Shown here one piece after another: positions 7,286 to 13,860 of a stretch of DNA of 16,239 bases. The stretch spans positions 1 to 16,239 of the forward strand of contig VSPW01000022.1 in NCBI GenBank assembly GCA_009775535.1, in the 5' to 3' direction. Positions within the stretch are counted from its first letter, which is position 1; each line of letters begins with the position of its first letter. The notes beneath the pieces are model-generated. The model was given only the letters and a program-made list of their open reading frames with translations. It was not told where the DNA came from and searched no databases. This DNA comes from Muribaculaceae bacterium (GTDB lineage: Bacteria > Bacteroidota > Bacteroidia > Bacteroidales > Muribaculaceae). The position numbers and the translations under genes are program-made.

Positions 7286-8131
7286 ATGCGCCGTATCCTG
7301 CTCCTAGCCATCATTGCCGTCTCGGCCTTAGCCCAATTTCCGTCCTGGGCACAGATCGTGTCGCCCGACAGTGCGGTCATACGCCGCAAGAATGTGCTGC
7401 GCGAGTTCGACAGCCGTCCCTACTTCGGGCTGTACAAGGACAACTATTTCCTTTTCGGCACTACGGTCGGACACAAGCCGACACGCTCAAACACAAACGT
7501 CAAGTTCCAGGTGTCGATATCACAGAAACTCACACGCACCACACTCCCGTTCGGGACTTACCTCTACCTGTTCTATACCCAGAAAGTGTTCTGGAATATC
7601 TTGGAGGATTCCATGCCCATGACCGACCTTAACTTCAACCCCGGCATAGGCCTGACGAAGCCCCTTTTCTCTCACGACCGCTATATCGGCAAAGTGAGCC
7701 TCATCCTGGAGCACGAGAGCAATGGACGCGACAGCATATGGTCGCGTTCGTGGGAACGGCTGTCGCTGGCCGCAAACATATTCATCGACAACAATCTGAT
7801 GGTGCACGGTAAGGTGTGGATTCCCATAGTCGACGGAAAGCACAACCGCGACATCCTGCACTACAGCGGCATGTACCAGGTTGGCACACAGTTCATATCC
7901 AACGACAGGCGCTTTACCGGATCGGTGATACTCACCAAACGCGCCGGATGGAAATTCTTCGACTACAACACCATCATTGAGTTCGGCTACCGCTTCTCAA
8001 AGCGCGACAACCAGTACTTCTTCCTACAGTACTACAACGGCTACGGAGAAGGCATGCTCGACTATAACCGTTTCCACTCCATGCTCAGGGTGGGTATATG
8101 CATCAAGCCGCAGTTCTTCAGCGATTACTGA
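7286..8131 (+). CDS. Outer-membrane phospholipase A (OMPLA/PldA-like)
   Basis: A 281-residue protein with a signal peptide (MRRILLLAIIAVSALA, cleavage probably after SWA at 20-22) and alternating aromatic strands of a small beta-barrel. OMPLA hydrolyses acyl chains of phospholipids that have reached the outer leaflet of the outer membrane. Family landmarks: FGTTVGHKPTRSN (57-69), KLTRTTLPFGTYLYLFYTQK (81-100), LNFNPGIG (115-122), the active-site strand LEHESNGRDS (141-150) with H143 and S145, and YYNGYGEGMLDYN near the C-terminus. The position of the catalytic Asn (E. coli N156, 14 residues after the His, in SWN-R) is Glu here (E157, SWERL). Its own predicted promoter lies upstream. It converges on the DUF2752 gene with only 16 bp between stops and no visible terminator. 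Confidence 0.88.
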   Translation: MRRILLLAIIAVSALAQFPSWAQIVSPDSAVIRRKNVLREFDSRPYFGLYKDNYFLFGTTVGHKPTRSNTNVKFQVSISQKLTRTTLPFGTYLYLFYTQKVFWNILEDSMPMTDLNFNPGIGLTKPLFSHDRYIGKVSLILEHESNGRDSIWSRSWERLSLAANIFIDNNLMVHGKVWIPIVDGKHNRDILHYSGMYQVGTQFISNDRRFTGSVILTKRAGWKFFDYNTIIEFGYRFSKRDNQYFFLQYYNGYGEGMLDYNRFHSMLRVGICIKPQFFSDY

Positions 8132-8147
8132 CACATGCACATATGCG

Positions 8148-8522
8148 TCAAGCCAAGTTGCGCCACAGCGTCCATCCCGTTATTCCGGCCAGCAGCGCAT
8201 ATATGGCCCAACGGTTATAAAGCAACGCATACAGCCGTGGCGATGAACTCTTGCGCCATTCCGCCACGGCATAAAAGGCCATCAGAGGCACAAGCAGCAT
8301 TATGGCGGCATTGTGTCCCCATGCCGAGGCGGCATCGCCGTGAAGTAGCGCGTGCAGTGCCCGTTGCGACCCGCATCCCGGGCAGTCCCAGCCGGTCAGG
8401 GCCTTGAAAAAGCAGCGCGGCATCGGCGATACCTCAGGGTCAAACCGGTAATATACTGCGCATAGTATGATGGCGGCGGCTATTGAAGCCGCCAATGCCA
8501 AACTCCGCCGTGACACCCTCAT
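8148..8522 (-). CDS. DUF2752 family membrane protein
   Basis: A 124-residue inner-membrane protein from the ATG at 8522. A GTG at 8531 would add three residues; the ATG is preferred. Predicted membrane segments are at about 7-24, 70-88 and 103-118. After the first segment comes the DUF2752 hallmark: YRFDPE (25-30), then PRCFFKALTGWDCPGCGSQR with C37, C47 and C50, then ALHALLHGD. The CPGCGSQR motif is strongly conserved in the family, but no biochemical role is established that I know of; a metal or redox role for the cysteines is only a thought. It follows the CD225 gene by 12 bp (3 bp with the GTG start), so the two are surely cotranscribed. Last gene of the minus-strand run. Confidence 0.85.
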   Translation of the reverse strand: MRVSRRSLALAASIAAAIILCAVYYRFDPEVSPMPRCFFKALTGWDCPGCGSQRALHALLHGDAASAWGHNAAIMLLVPLMAFYAVAEWRKSSSPRLYALLYNRWAIYALLAGITGWTLWRNLA

Positions 8523-8534
8523 TGGCGCCACCGC

Positions 8535-9065
8535 TCAGAACAGGCCCATCAGGAACATGAACGGCACTGCTATGAGGCCGAGCACGAATGCCAGAATCAG
8601 CCACAGCTGTGCCCGTTGCGAGGCCATGAGCGCCCCGGCATAGTCGCCGCGGTTATACCGCGACATCACCTGCGATGAGTACACTATCGCAACGATGCCC
8701 AAGGGCGTGCAGCAGCATATTGTGGACAATATGGCCCATACCAGATAGTTAGGCGGGCATGCAGGAATGCCTCCTGCCTGCCGTGGTGACTGTGCAGTGG
8801 CTGCCTGTGGCGCGGGGGTGTAGGCTGTGGCCACGGATTGCGGTGTGGCGCTGTCAGAGGCTTCGGCATTATTGTCCCCGGCATTGCCTTGCGGTACAGG
8901 GGGCGGGGCAAACAGCCCGGCGGTAGCAGGCGCTGCCCCGAGGGTCGACCAGTCAGGCAGCCCTTCGTACCATACAGGGGTCGTCGGGGTCACCGGAAGT
9001 TGCGCGAGCTGGTCTATATCCATCGGCCCTTGCTGCCGGCCGTCGAGGAATATCCAGATTTTCAT
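8535..9065 (-). CDS. GYF_2 (DUF4339) and CD225/dispanin domain membrane protein
   Basis: A 176-residue protein. A GYF_2 domain opens at residue 1 (WIFLDGRQQGPM, then VWYEGLPDWSTL to about 42). GYF_2 domains are thought to bind proline-rich or similar peptides. A disordered Ala/Pro/Gln/Thr linker follows (about 45-100). The C-terminus is a CD225 (IFITM/dispanin-like) domain: ACPPNYLVWAILSTICCCTP (102-121), GIVAIVYSSQV, YNRGDYAGA, then a second membrane helix (about 153-174). CD225 proteins insert in membranes; the bacterial function is unknown. The frame extends upstream to an ATG at 9125, but that adds 20 residues unlike the family and runs over a strong hairpin. The ATG at 9065 puts MKIWIF at the domain edge and is preferred. 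Next gene is the DUF2752 protein. Confidence 0.87.
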   Translation of the reverse strand: MKIWIFLDGRQQGPMDIDQLAQLPVTPTTPVWYEGLPDWSTLGAAPATAGLFAPPPVPQGNAGDNNAEASDSATPQSVATAYTPAPQAATAQSPRQAGGIPACPPNYLVWAILSTICCCTPLGIVAIVYSSQVMSRYNRGDYAGALMASQRAQLWLILAFVLGLIAVPFMFLMGLF

Positions 9066-9083
9066 TGTATTATAGGTTTTGTT

Positions 9084-9122
9084 CCATCCCTGCCGGCAAA
9101 TGGCGTCTGACGGCAGGGATGG
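9084..9122 (-). other. Perfect 12-bp stem-loop between deoC and the GYF_2/CD225 gene
   Basis: CCATCCCTGCCG (9084-9095) and CGGCAGGGATGG (9111-9122) pair without mismatch around a 15-nt loop. The stem starts 9 nt after the deoC stop. On the minus strand it is followed by AACAAAACC, not a U tract, so it is a poor intrinsic terminator by the standard rule. It could be a leaky or U-independent terminator, an mRNA end-stabilising element, or a processing site setting the level of the two membrane genes relative to deoC. Confidence 0.7.
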
Positions 9123-9131
9123 CATGTTATG

Positions 9132-10016
9132 TTAGAAGAATTTGGTCTCTTCGCCGAGGATATCGCTGAGCAGGTTGTTTGCCAGGCGGCTTGCCCCCAA
9201 GCGGAAGTAGTCATTGGTGAGCCAGGCCTCGCCGAGCACCTCCTTTATTATGGTGTAGTATGCCACGGCGTCTTCCGTTGTAGCCACCCCTCCGGCGGCC
9301 TTGAAGCCTATCATGCGGCCGTTCTTCTCATAGTATTCCTTGATGCACTGCGCCATCACATATGCAGCCTCAAGCGATGCTCCGGGATACCCCTTGCCGG
9401 TAGAGGTCTTCAGGAAATCTGCCCCGGAGTACATCGCCAGCACAGATGCTGCACGGATGCCGGCGGCAGTCTTGAGTGCCCCGGTTTCCAGGATCACCTT
9501 CAGTGTTGCGCCGCGGCAAGAGTCCTTGAGCTCGGATATTTCGTCGCACACGGCCTCATAGTCGCCGTCCAGGAAGTTGCCCACATTGAGCACTATGTCT
9601 ATTTCATCTGCGCCTCCGGCCACGGCCAGCGCTGTCTCTGCAAGCTTCACCTCCACGAATGTCTGGGACGAAGGGAATCCCCCCGACACGCATGCGATGT
9701 CCACATCGGACACATCAAGCACCGTGCGTACAATTTCGGCGAAGTTGGGGTATACACAGATGGCGGCAACGTTTTTCAGCTGTGGATACTCCTCATCGAA
9801 AGCGTTTACACGCTCCACGAACGCAGCCACCGACTGGTTGGAGTCCGTAGAGTTAAGGGTTGTAAGGTCGATTGTGTTGAACAGGAAGCGGTACACGTCC
9901 TGGTTCATGTTCTCCTGCTTGTGTTCTGCCAGGATTTTCTCCACGGCGGCCTTCACCTGTCCGTCGTCAGTGGTCACGCTGCTTGCGGCCACCGTATCAT
10001 GATATTTGTCGCTCAT
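9132..10016 (-). CDS. deoC: Deoxyribose-phosphate aldolase
   Basis: DERA reversibly splits 2-deoxy-D-ribose 5-phosphate into acetaldehyde and glyceraldehyde 3-phosphate, letting deoxynucleosides be used as carbon source. The 294-residue protein is longer than E. coli DeoC, with about 40 extra N-terminal residues. The TIM-barrel landmarks are clear: DLTTLN (50-55), VCVYP-like AAICVYPNF (84-92), GFPSSQT (113-119), DEIDIVLNVG with D140, the Schiff-base K203 in FLKTSTGKG, and K239 in GFKAAGG. The C-terminus ends in FF instead of the Tyr that E. coli DERA uses for substrate binding. No phosphopentomutase or thymidine phosphorylase gene is adjacent. It is 32 bp after the pyrophosphohydrolase gene and probably on the suf transcript. 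Confidence 0.96.
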   Translation of the reverse strand: MSDKYHDTVAASSVTTDDGQVKAAVEKILAEHKQENMNQDVYRFLFNTIDLTTLNSTDSNQSVAAFVERVNAFDEEYPQLKNVAAICVYPNFAEIVRTVLDVSDVDIACVSGGFPSSQTFVEVKLAETALAVAGGADEIDIVLNVGNFLDGDYEAVCDEISELKDSCRGATLKVILETGALKTAAGIRAASVLAMYSGADFLKTSTGKGYPGASLEAAYVMAQCIKEYYEKNGRMIGFKAAGGVATTEDAVAYYTIIKEVLGEAWLTNDYFRLGASRLANNLLSDILGEETKFF

Positions 10017-10048
10017 AAAACTGTATTGTTTATTTGTTTATGGTTCTG

Positions 10049-10408
10049 TCAATTGTCCCCGCCCGCCAGTTTGGGGTTCTGCCTGTGGCGCTCGCTGTCC
10101 CTGATGGTCTTTTTCTCCAGGTTTTTCATGAAAGCCTCCGTGAGGTCGACCCCTGTCTGGTTGGCTATGGCCATTATCACCCACATCACGTCGGCCAGTT
10201 CATCAGCCAGTTCCGCCGTGTCCGTGGGCTTTGATGACTGGTCGCCATAGCGCCTGGCCATCACCCTGGCCACCTCGCCGGTCTCTTCGGCAAGTATTGC
10301 CATGTTGGTCAGCGGTGAGAAATATCTCACTCCCACGGTGGTTATCCACTCGTCTACCATCCTTTGTGCCTGCTCAAGCGTAATCTGTTGCTGTCTAGGT
10401 GTATCCAT
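10049..10408 (-). CDS. MazG-like nucleotide pyrophosphohydrolase
   Basis: A 119-residue single-domain all-alpha NTP pyrophosphatase of the MazG/dCTPase-like superfamily. The metal-binding pattern is intact: E41, E42 and E45 in AILAEETGEVARV, then E70 and D73 in ELADELADVMWV. Such enzymes hydrolyse (d)NTPs to monophosphate and pyrophosphate and often remove non-canonical or excess dNTPs. The substrate cannot be read from sequence. It lies 32 bp after sufS and 32 bp before deoC, each gap A-rich on the coding strand ahead of the ATG. Its place next to deoC suggests deoxynucleotide turnover, which is inference. Confidence 0.9.
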   Translation of the reverse strand: MDTPRQQQITLEQAQRMVDEWITTVGVRYFSPLTNMAILAEETGEVARVMARRYGDQSSKPTDTAELADELADVMWVIMAIANQTGVDLTEAFMKNLEKKTIRDSERHRQNPKLAGGDN

Positions 10409-10440
10409 GGCTATATCTTTTTGTCTTGTCCGTTTTTTGT

Positions 10441-11664
10441 CTATGCCAGCATCGCAGCGACGCGTTTCAGCGCCGCCGTGAACGAGTCGGCCTCCTCTAT
10501 GGTGTTGTAGGCGGCGAACGCCAGTCTCACCGTGCCCTCTATGCCCAGTGCATGCATCAGCGGTTGCGCGCAGTGGTGTCCCGTGCGCACTGCTATCCCG
10601 AGCTTGTCCAGGAGCATGCCCACGTCATACGGATGCTCGTTCCCGACAAGGAACGAAATGACGGCCGCCTTGCCCGGGGCTGTGCCGAAGAACCGTATCC
10701 CAGGTATCTCCTCCAGCCCGGCCATCGTATGTTCCATCAGGTTGTGTTCATGTTGTGCTATTGCGCCTATGCCCGTATCCTCCAGCCAGTTGATGGCGGT
10801 ATGTAGGGCGGCGATTCCCACAAAGTCGGGTGTGCCGGCCTCGAACTTGAACGGAAGATCGGCGAACGTAGTCCCGTCAAAGCCCACGTGGCCTATCATC
10901 TCTCCCCCGCCTTGGTATGGAGGCATCATTTCGAGCCATTTGCGCTTGCCGTAGAGCACCCCCACACCGGTAGGTCCGTACATCTTGTGCGATGAGAACA
11001 CGTAGAAGTCTGCATCCAGTTCACGTACGTCGACATGCATGTGCGACACCGCCTGTGCGCCGTCGATTAGCGCCGGCACGCCATGCCTGTGTGCCTCGGC
11101 GATGATTTCCTTCACAGGGTTAACCGTCCCCAGCACGTTCGACACATGGCACATGGCCACCATCGATGTCCTGTCGTTGAACGCCGCACGGAAGTCATCC
11201 ATGTCAAGGCTGCCGTCTGCTGTCATCGCCACAGGGCGCAGCGTGATGCCGCGGCGCTTCCCCAGCAGCTGCCAGGGTACTATGTTGGCATGGTGCTCCA
11301 TAACGCTCACTATCACCTCCGACCCCTCGGGCAGGAGCTGGCCCATCGACGATGCCACCAGGTTTATGCCCTCGGTAGTGCCGCGGGTGAATATGACCTC
11401 GTCCGTGGATTCGGCGTTGATGAAGGCCCGTACGCGTTCGCGTGCCGCCTCCTGCAGGTCTGTGGCCTCCTGCGATAGCCCGTGCACTCCGCGGTGCACG
11501 TTGGCCTTCGTATGTGTATACATCCTCACTATGCTGTCCACAACGCATTCCGGGGTCTGCGATGTGGCTGCGTTGTCGAGGTATATAAGCGGGCGTCCGT
11601 ACACCGTCCGTCCCAGTATCGGGAACTGGCGGCGCAGCCCGTCAATGTCGTAGGCGGCGTTCAT
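10441..11664 (-). CDS. sufS: Cysteine desulfurase SufS
   Basis: PLP-dependent class V aminotransferase-fold enzyme (407 residues) that takes sulfur from cysteine as a persulfide for Fe-S cluster assembly. Visible residues: YLDNAATSQ (28-36), TRGTTEGIN (93-101), MEHHANIVPW with the PLP-stacking His (122-131), DGAQ with D201, the PLP Schiff-base lysine K227 in FSSHKMYGPTGVG, and the active-site C365 in RTGHHCAQPLM. The RxGxHC context is that of SufS/CsdA (group II), not IscS. Its ATG overlaps the sufD stop (ATGA, 11661-11664). Group II desulfurases need SufE or SufU as sulfur acceptor; neither is encoded in this window. Confidence 0.97.
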   Translation of the reverse strand: MNAAYDIDGLRRQFPILGRTVYGRPLIYLDNAATSQTPECVVDSIVRMYTHTKANVHRGVHGLSQEATDLQEAARERVRAFINAESTDEVIFTRGTTEGINLVASSMGQLLPEGSEVIVSVMEHHANIVPWQLLGKRRGITLRPVAMTADGSLDMDDFRAAFNDRTSMVAMCHVSNVLGTVNPVKEIIAEAHRHGVPALIDGAQAVSHMHVDVRELDADFYVFSSHKMYGPTGVGVLYGKRKWLEMMPPYQGGGEMIGHVGFDGTTFADLPFKFEAGTPDFVGIAALHTAINWLEDTGIGAIAQHEHNLMEHTMAGLEEIPGIRFFGTAPGKAAVISFLVGNEHPYDVGMLLDKLGIAVRTGHHCAQPLMHALGIEGTVRLAFAAYNTIEEADSFTAALKRVAAMLA

Positions 11665-13037
11665 GGACGCCCCCCTTCTGTGCGTTCCAGCGGGTCGGTG
11701 GCTGCGTCACAGTCCGCGCACACGGCCTTGTGTCCCGACAGCCGTCGTTCCACCAGGTGGCGCAGCCTGTCGCGCAGGCCGTCCATCTTCACCGTGTCGA
11801 GCACATCCATCATGAACGCCTGCATGAGCATGGTCCTGGCCTCGTCCTCGGGTATGCCGCGCGAGCGCATGTAGAACAGTGCCGATTCGTCGAGCTGCCC
11901 CGTGGTGGCGCCGTGGCTGCACTTCACCTCATCGCAGTATATTTCCAGCTGCGGGCTTGTGTGCATCCGCGCGCCCTTTGACGCCAGCAGGTTGCGGTTG
12001 CTCTGGTAGGCCTCGGTGAACTTGGCGTTGTAGTCCACCTTTATAGCCCCCTCAAAGGCGCATTTGGCCTCATCGTCTATCACGTATTTGAACAGCTGGT
12101 CGCTGTGGCAGTGCGGGCAGCCGTGGTTTATCAGCGATGCGTTGTCGGTCACCTGCTTCCCTGATGCTATCACCATGCCGGCAAGCGATGTCGAGCACCG
12201 TTCGCCCGCCAGGTCTATCTCATAGTCGTTCCTGGTTGTGCCGCCCATCAGCGTAGAGCCGTTCACCGTAAGCTCCGACCCCTGTTCCTGTCTTACGAAC
12301 AGGCCGCTGACACGTGTGGTGCGTTCCGACGATTCCTCCAGGTCGTAATAGGCCACGCGTGCCCCTGCCCCGCAATATATCTCGATCACCTGCGAGGCCA
12401 GGTAGTCTGTATCGTTGTTGCTGGTATGGTCGCACGACAGCACCTGTACCGATGCCCCTTCCTCGGCCACTATCAGCACCCTGCGCACGGCCATCATAGG
12501 CATCGCCGAGTTCAGTAGGTTCACTATCTGTACGGGCTTCGCTATCTCCGCGCCACGTGCCACATGTATCATCACTCCCTCCTGTGCCAGCAGCGTGTTG
12601 AGTGCCACCTCCGGACGCCCCAGGGGGGCTATCATGCCGTAGTGCCTCTCCACCGTCTCCGGCATCAGGCGTGCGGCCTCGGCGATTGTGGTCACCGTAA
12701 GCCCCTGGGGCATGTTGCGGTCCATGTAGGCCGAACGCACCAGCATGTCGCCCGACACGGCGGCCATCAGTGTCGACACCTGCGGTATGTCGCATCTGTA
12801 CGACTGCGACGCCTCCGCCGGGAAAGCCATGCGGTTGATGTTCACCCCATAGTCGGGGGCGAAAGCATCTTCCAGCGAGAACCGGGCGTACCCCTCGTCA
12901 CCCCTGCGTGGCAGCGGGGTCGACAGCAGCACATCCAGCGCCGCCGGCCTCAGGGCGTTCATCGCCGCCGCCGAATGGCCCTCGATTGCAGCCCGGTGCT
13001 CCTTGTACAGGTCTATATATTGTGTAATTGCACTCAT
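11661..13037 (-). CDS. sufD: Fe-S cluster assembly protein SufD
   Basis: Scaffold partner of SufB in the SufBC2D complex, 458 residues. The beta-helix core ends in the conserved IYCDEVKCSHGATTGQLDE, with H375 at the place of E. coli SufD His360, a residue implicated in cluster assembly with SufB. The C-terminal helical part (SALFYMRSRGIPEDEAR onward) docks SufC in the family. The N-terminal helical region (about 1-85) is typical. Two cysteine pairs stand out: CPHC at 307-310 (family members I recall have a single Cys here) and CADC at 440-443 in a C-terminal extension. It starts 8 bp after the sufC stop and overlaps sufS by 4 bp. Confidence 0.95.
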   Translation of the reverse strand: MSAITQYIDLYKEHRAAIEGHSAAAMNALRPAALDVLLSTPLPRRGDEGYARFSLEDAFAPDYGVNINRMAFPAEASQSYRCDIPQVSTLMAAVSGDMLVRSAYMDRNMPQGLTVTTIAEAARLMPETVERHYGMIAPLGRPEVALNTLLAQEGVMIHVARGAEIAKPVQIVNLLNSAMPMMAVRRVLIVAEEGASVQVLSCDHTSNNDTDYLASQVIEIYCGAGARVAYYDLEESSERTTRVSGLFVRQEQGSELTVNGSTLMGGTTRNDYEIDLAGERCSTSLAGMVIASGKQVTDNASLINHGCPHCHSDQLFKYVIDDEAKCAFEGAIKVDYNAKFTEAYQSNRNLLASKGARMHTSPQLEIYCDEVKCSHGATTGQLDESALFYMRSRGIPEDEARTMLMQAFMMDVLDTVKMDGLRDRLRHLVERRLSGHKAVCADCDAATDPLERTEGGRP

Positions 13038-13045
13038 CGTATATG

Positions 13046-13816
13046 TCAGTTTTTGCCGTCAACCTGTTCCTTTATCCAGTCATAGCCCTTCTCCTCCAGC
13101 TCCAGTGCCAGTTCCGGCCCACCGGAATGCACAATGCGGCCCTTGTACAGGATATGCACGAAATCAGGCTTGATATAGTCAAGCAGGCGCTGGTAGTGCG
13201 TTATCACTATGGTGGCGTTGCGGTCGGTGCGCAGCATGTTCACACCCGACGACACGATGCGCAGGGCATCGATATCCAGACCCGAATCCGTCTCGTCCAG
13301 TATCGACAGGCGCGGCTCTAGCATGGCCATCTGGAATATCTCGTTACGCTTCTTTTCACCTCCGGAGAAGCCCTCGTTCACCGAACGCGATGCAAGCTTG
13401 TTGTCAAGCCCTACCACAGCACGTTTCTGCCGCATCAGCTTCAGGAAATCGCTGGCCGAAAGCGGGTTCTCGCCGAAATATTTACGCTTGGCGTTCAGCG
13501 CCGCGCGCATGAAGTTGACCATCGATACCCCCGGTATCTCCACCGGATACTGGAATGAGAGGAAAAGCCCCTCATGGCTGCGGTCCTCCGGCGGAAGCGA
13601 CAGCAGGTCTATGCCGTGGAACACCGCCGCACCCTCCGTCACCGTGAAGCGCGGGTCGCCGGCCAGCACGCCCGACAGGGTGCTCTTACCCGAGCCGTTC
13701 GGGCCCATTATGGCATGCACCTCCCCCGGCCTTACCGTCAGGTCGATGCCCTTTAATATCTCTTTGCCTTCGATTCCGGCACGGAGACCGGACACTTGTA
13801 GCAGAATCTCGTCCAT
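13046..13816 (-). CDS. sufC: Fe-S cluster assembly ATPase SufC
   Basis: ABC-type ATPase (256 residues) that drives conformational change of SufB and SufD. Walker A GPNGSGKST (38-46), Q-loop Q89, signature FSGGEKKRNEI (150-160), Walker B LSILDET with D174 and E175, the SufC-typical DETDSGLDIDAL, and switch H207 in VITHYQRLLDYI. The SGGEKKR signature and TDSGLD sequence separate SufC from transporter ATPases, and there are no membrane permease genes nearby. The 44-bp spacer from sufB is A-rich just ahead of the ATG (coding-strand AGAAAAAAATAAC), in keeping with A/T-rich leaders in Bacteroidetes. Confidence 0.98.
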   Translation of the reverse strand: MDEILLQVSGLRAGIEGKEILKGIDLTVRPGEVHAIMGPNGSGKSTLSGVLAGDPRFTVTEGAAVFHGIDLLSLPPEDRSHEGLFLSFQYPVEIPGVSMVNFMRAALNAKRKYFGENPLSASDFLKLMRQKRAVVGLDNKLASRSVNEGFSGGEKKRNEIFQMAMLEPRLSILDETDSGLDIDALRIVSSGVNMLRTDRNATIVITHYQRLLDYIKPDFVHILYKGRIVHSGGPELALELEEKGYDWIKEQVDGKN

Positions 13817-13860
13817 ATATTATAGTGTAGTATGTTATTTTTTTCTATACATGTTTTCCA

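Noticed and set aside
9066..9125. The 20-residue upstream extension of the GYF_2/CD225 protein from the ATG at 9125.
   Set aside because: The GYF_2 domain starts right at the ATG at 9065, and the added segment is just the read-through of the perfect hairpin.
9129..10250. A long plus-strand open frame of 373 codons opposite deoC and the pyrophosphohydrolase gene.
   Set aside because: It runs antisense to two genes with intact catalytic motifs, its product is Cys/His/Leu-rich low-quality sequence without recognisable domains, and no promoter precedes it.
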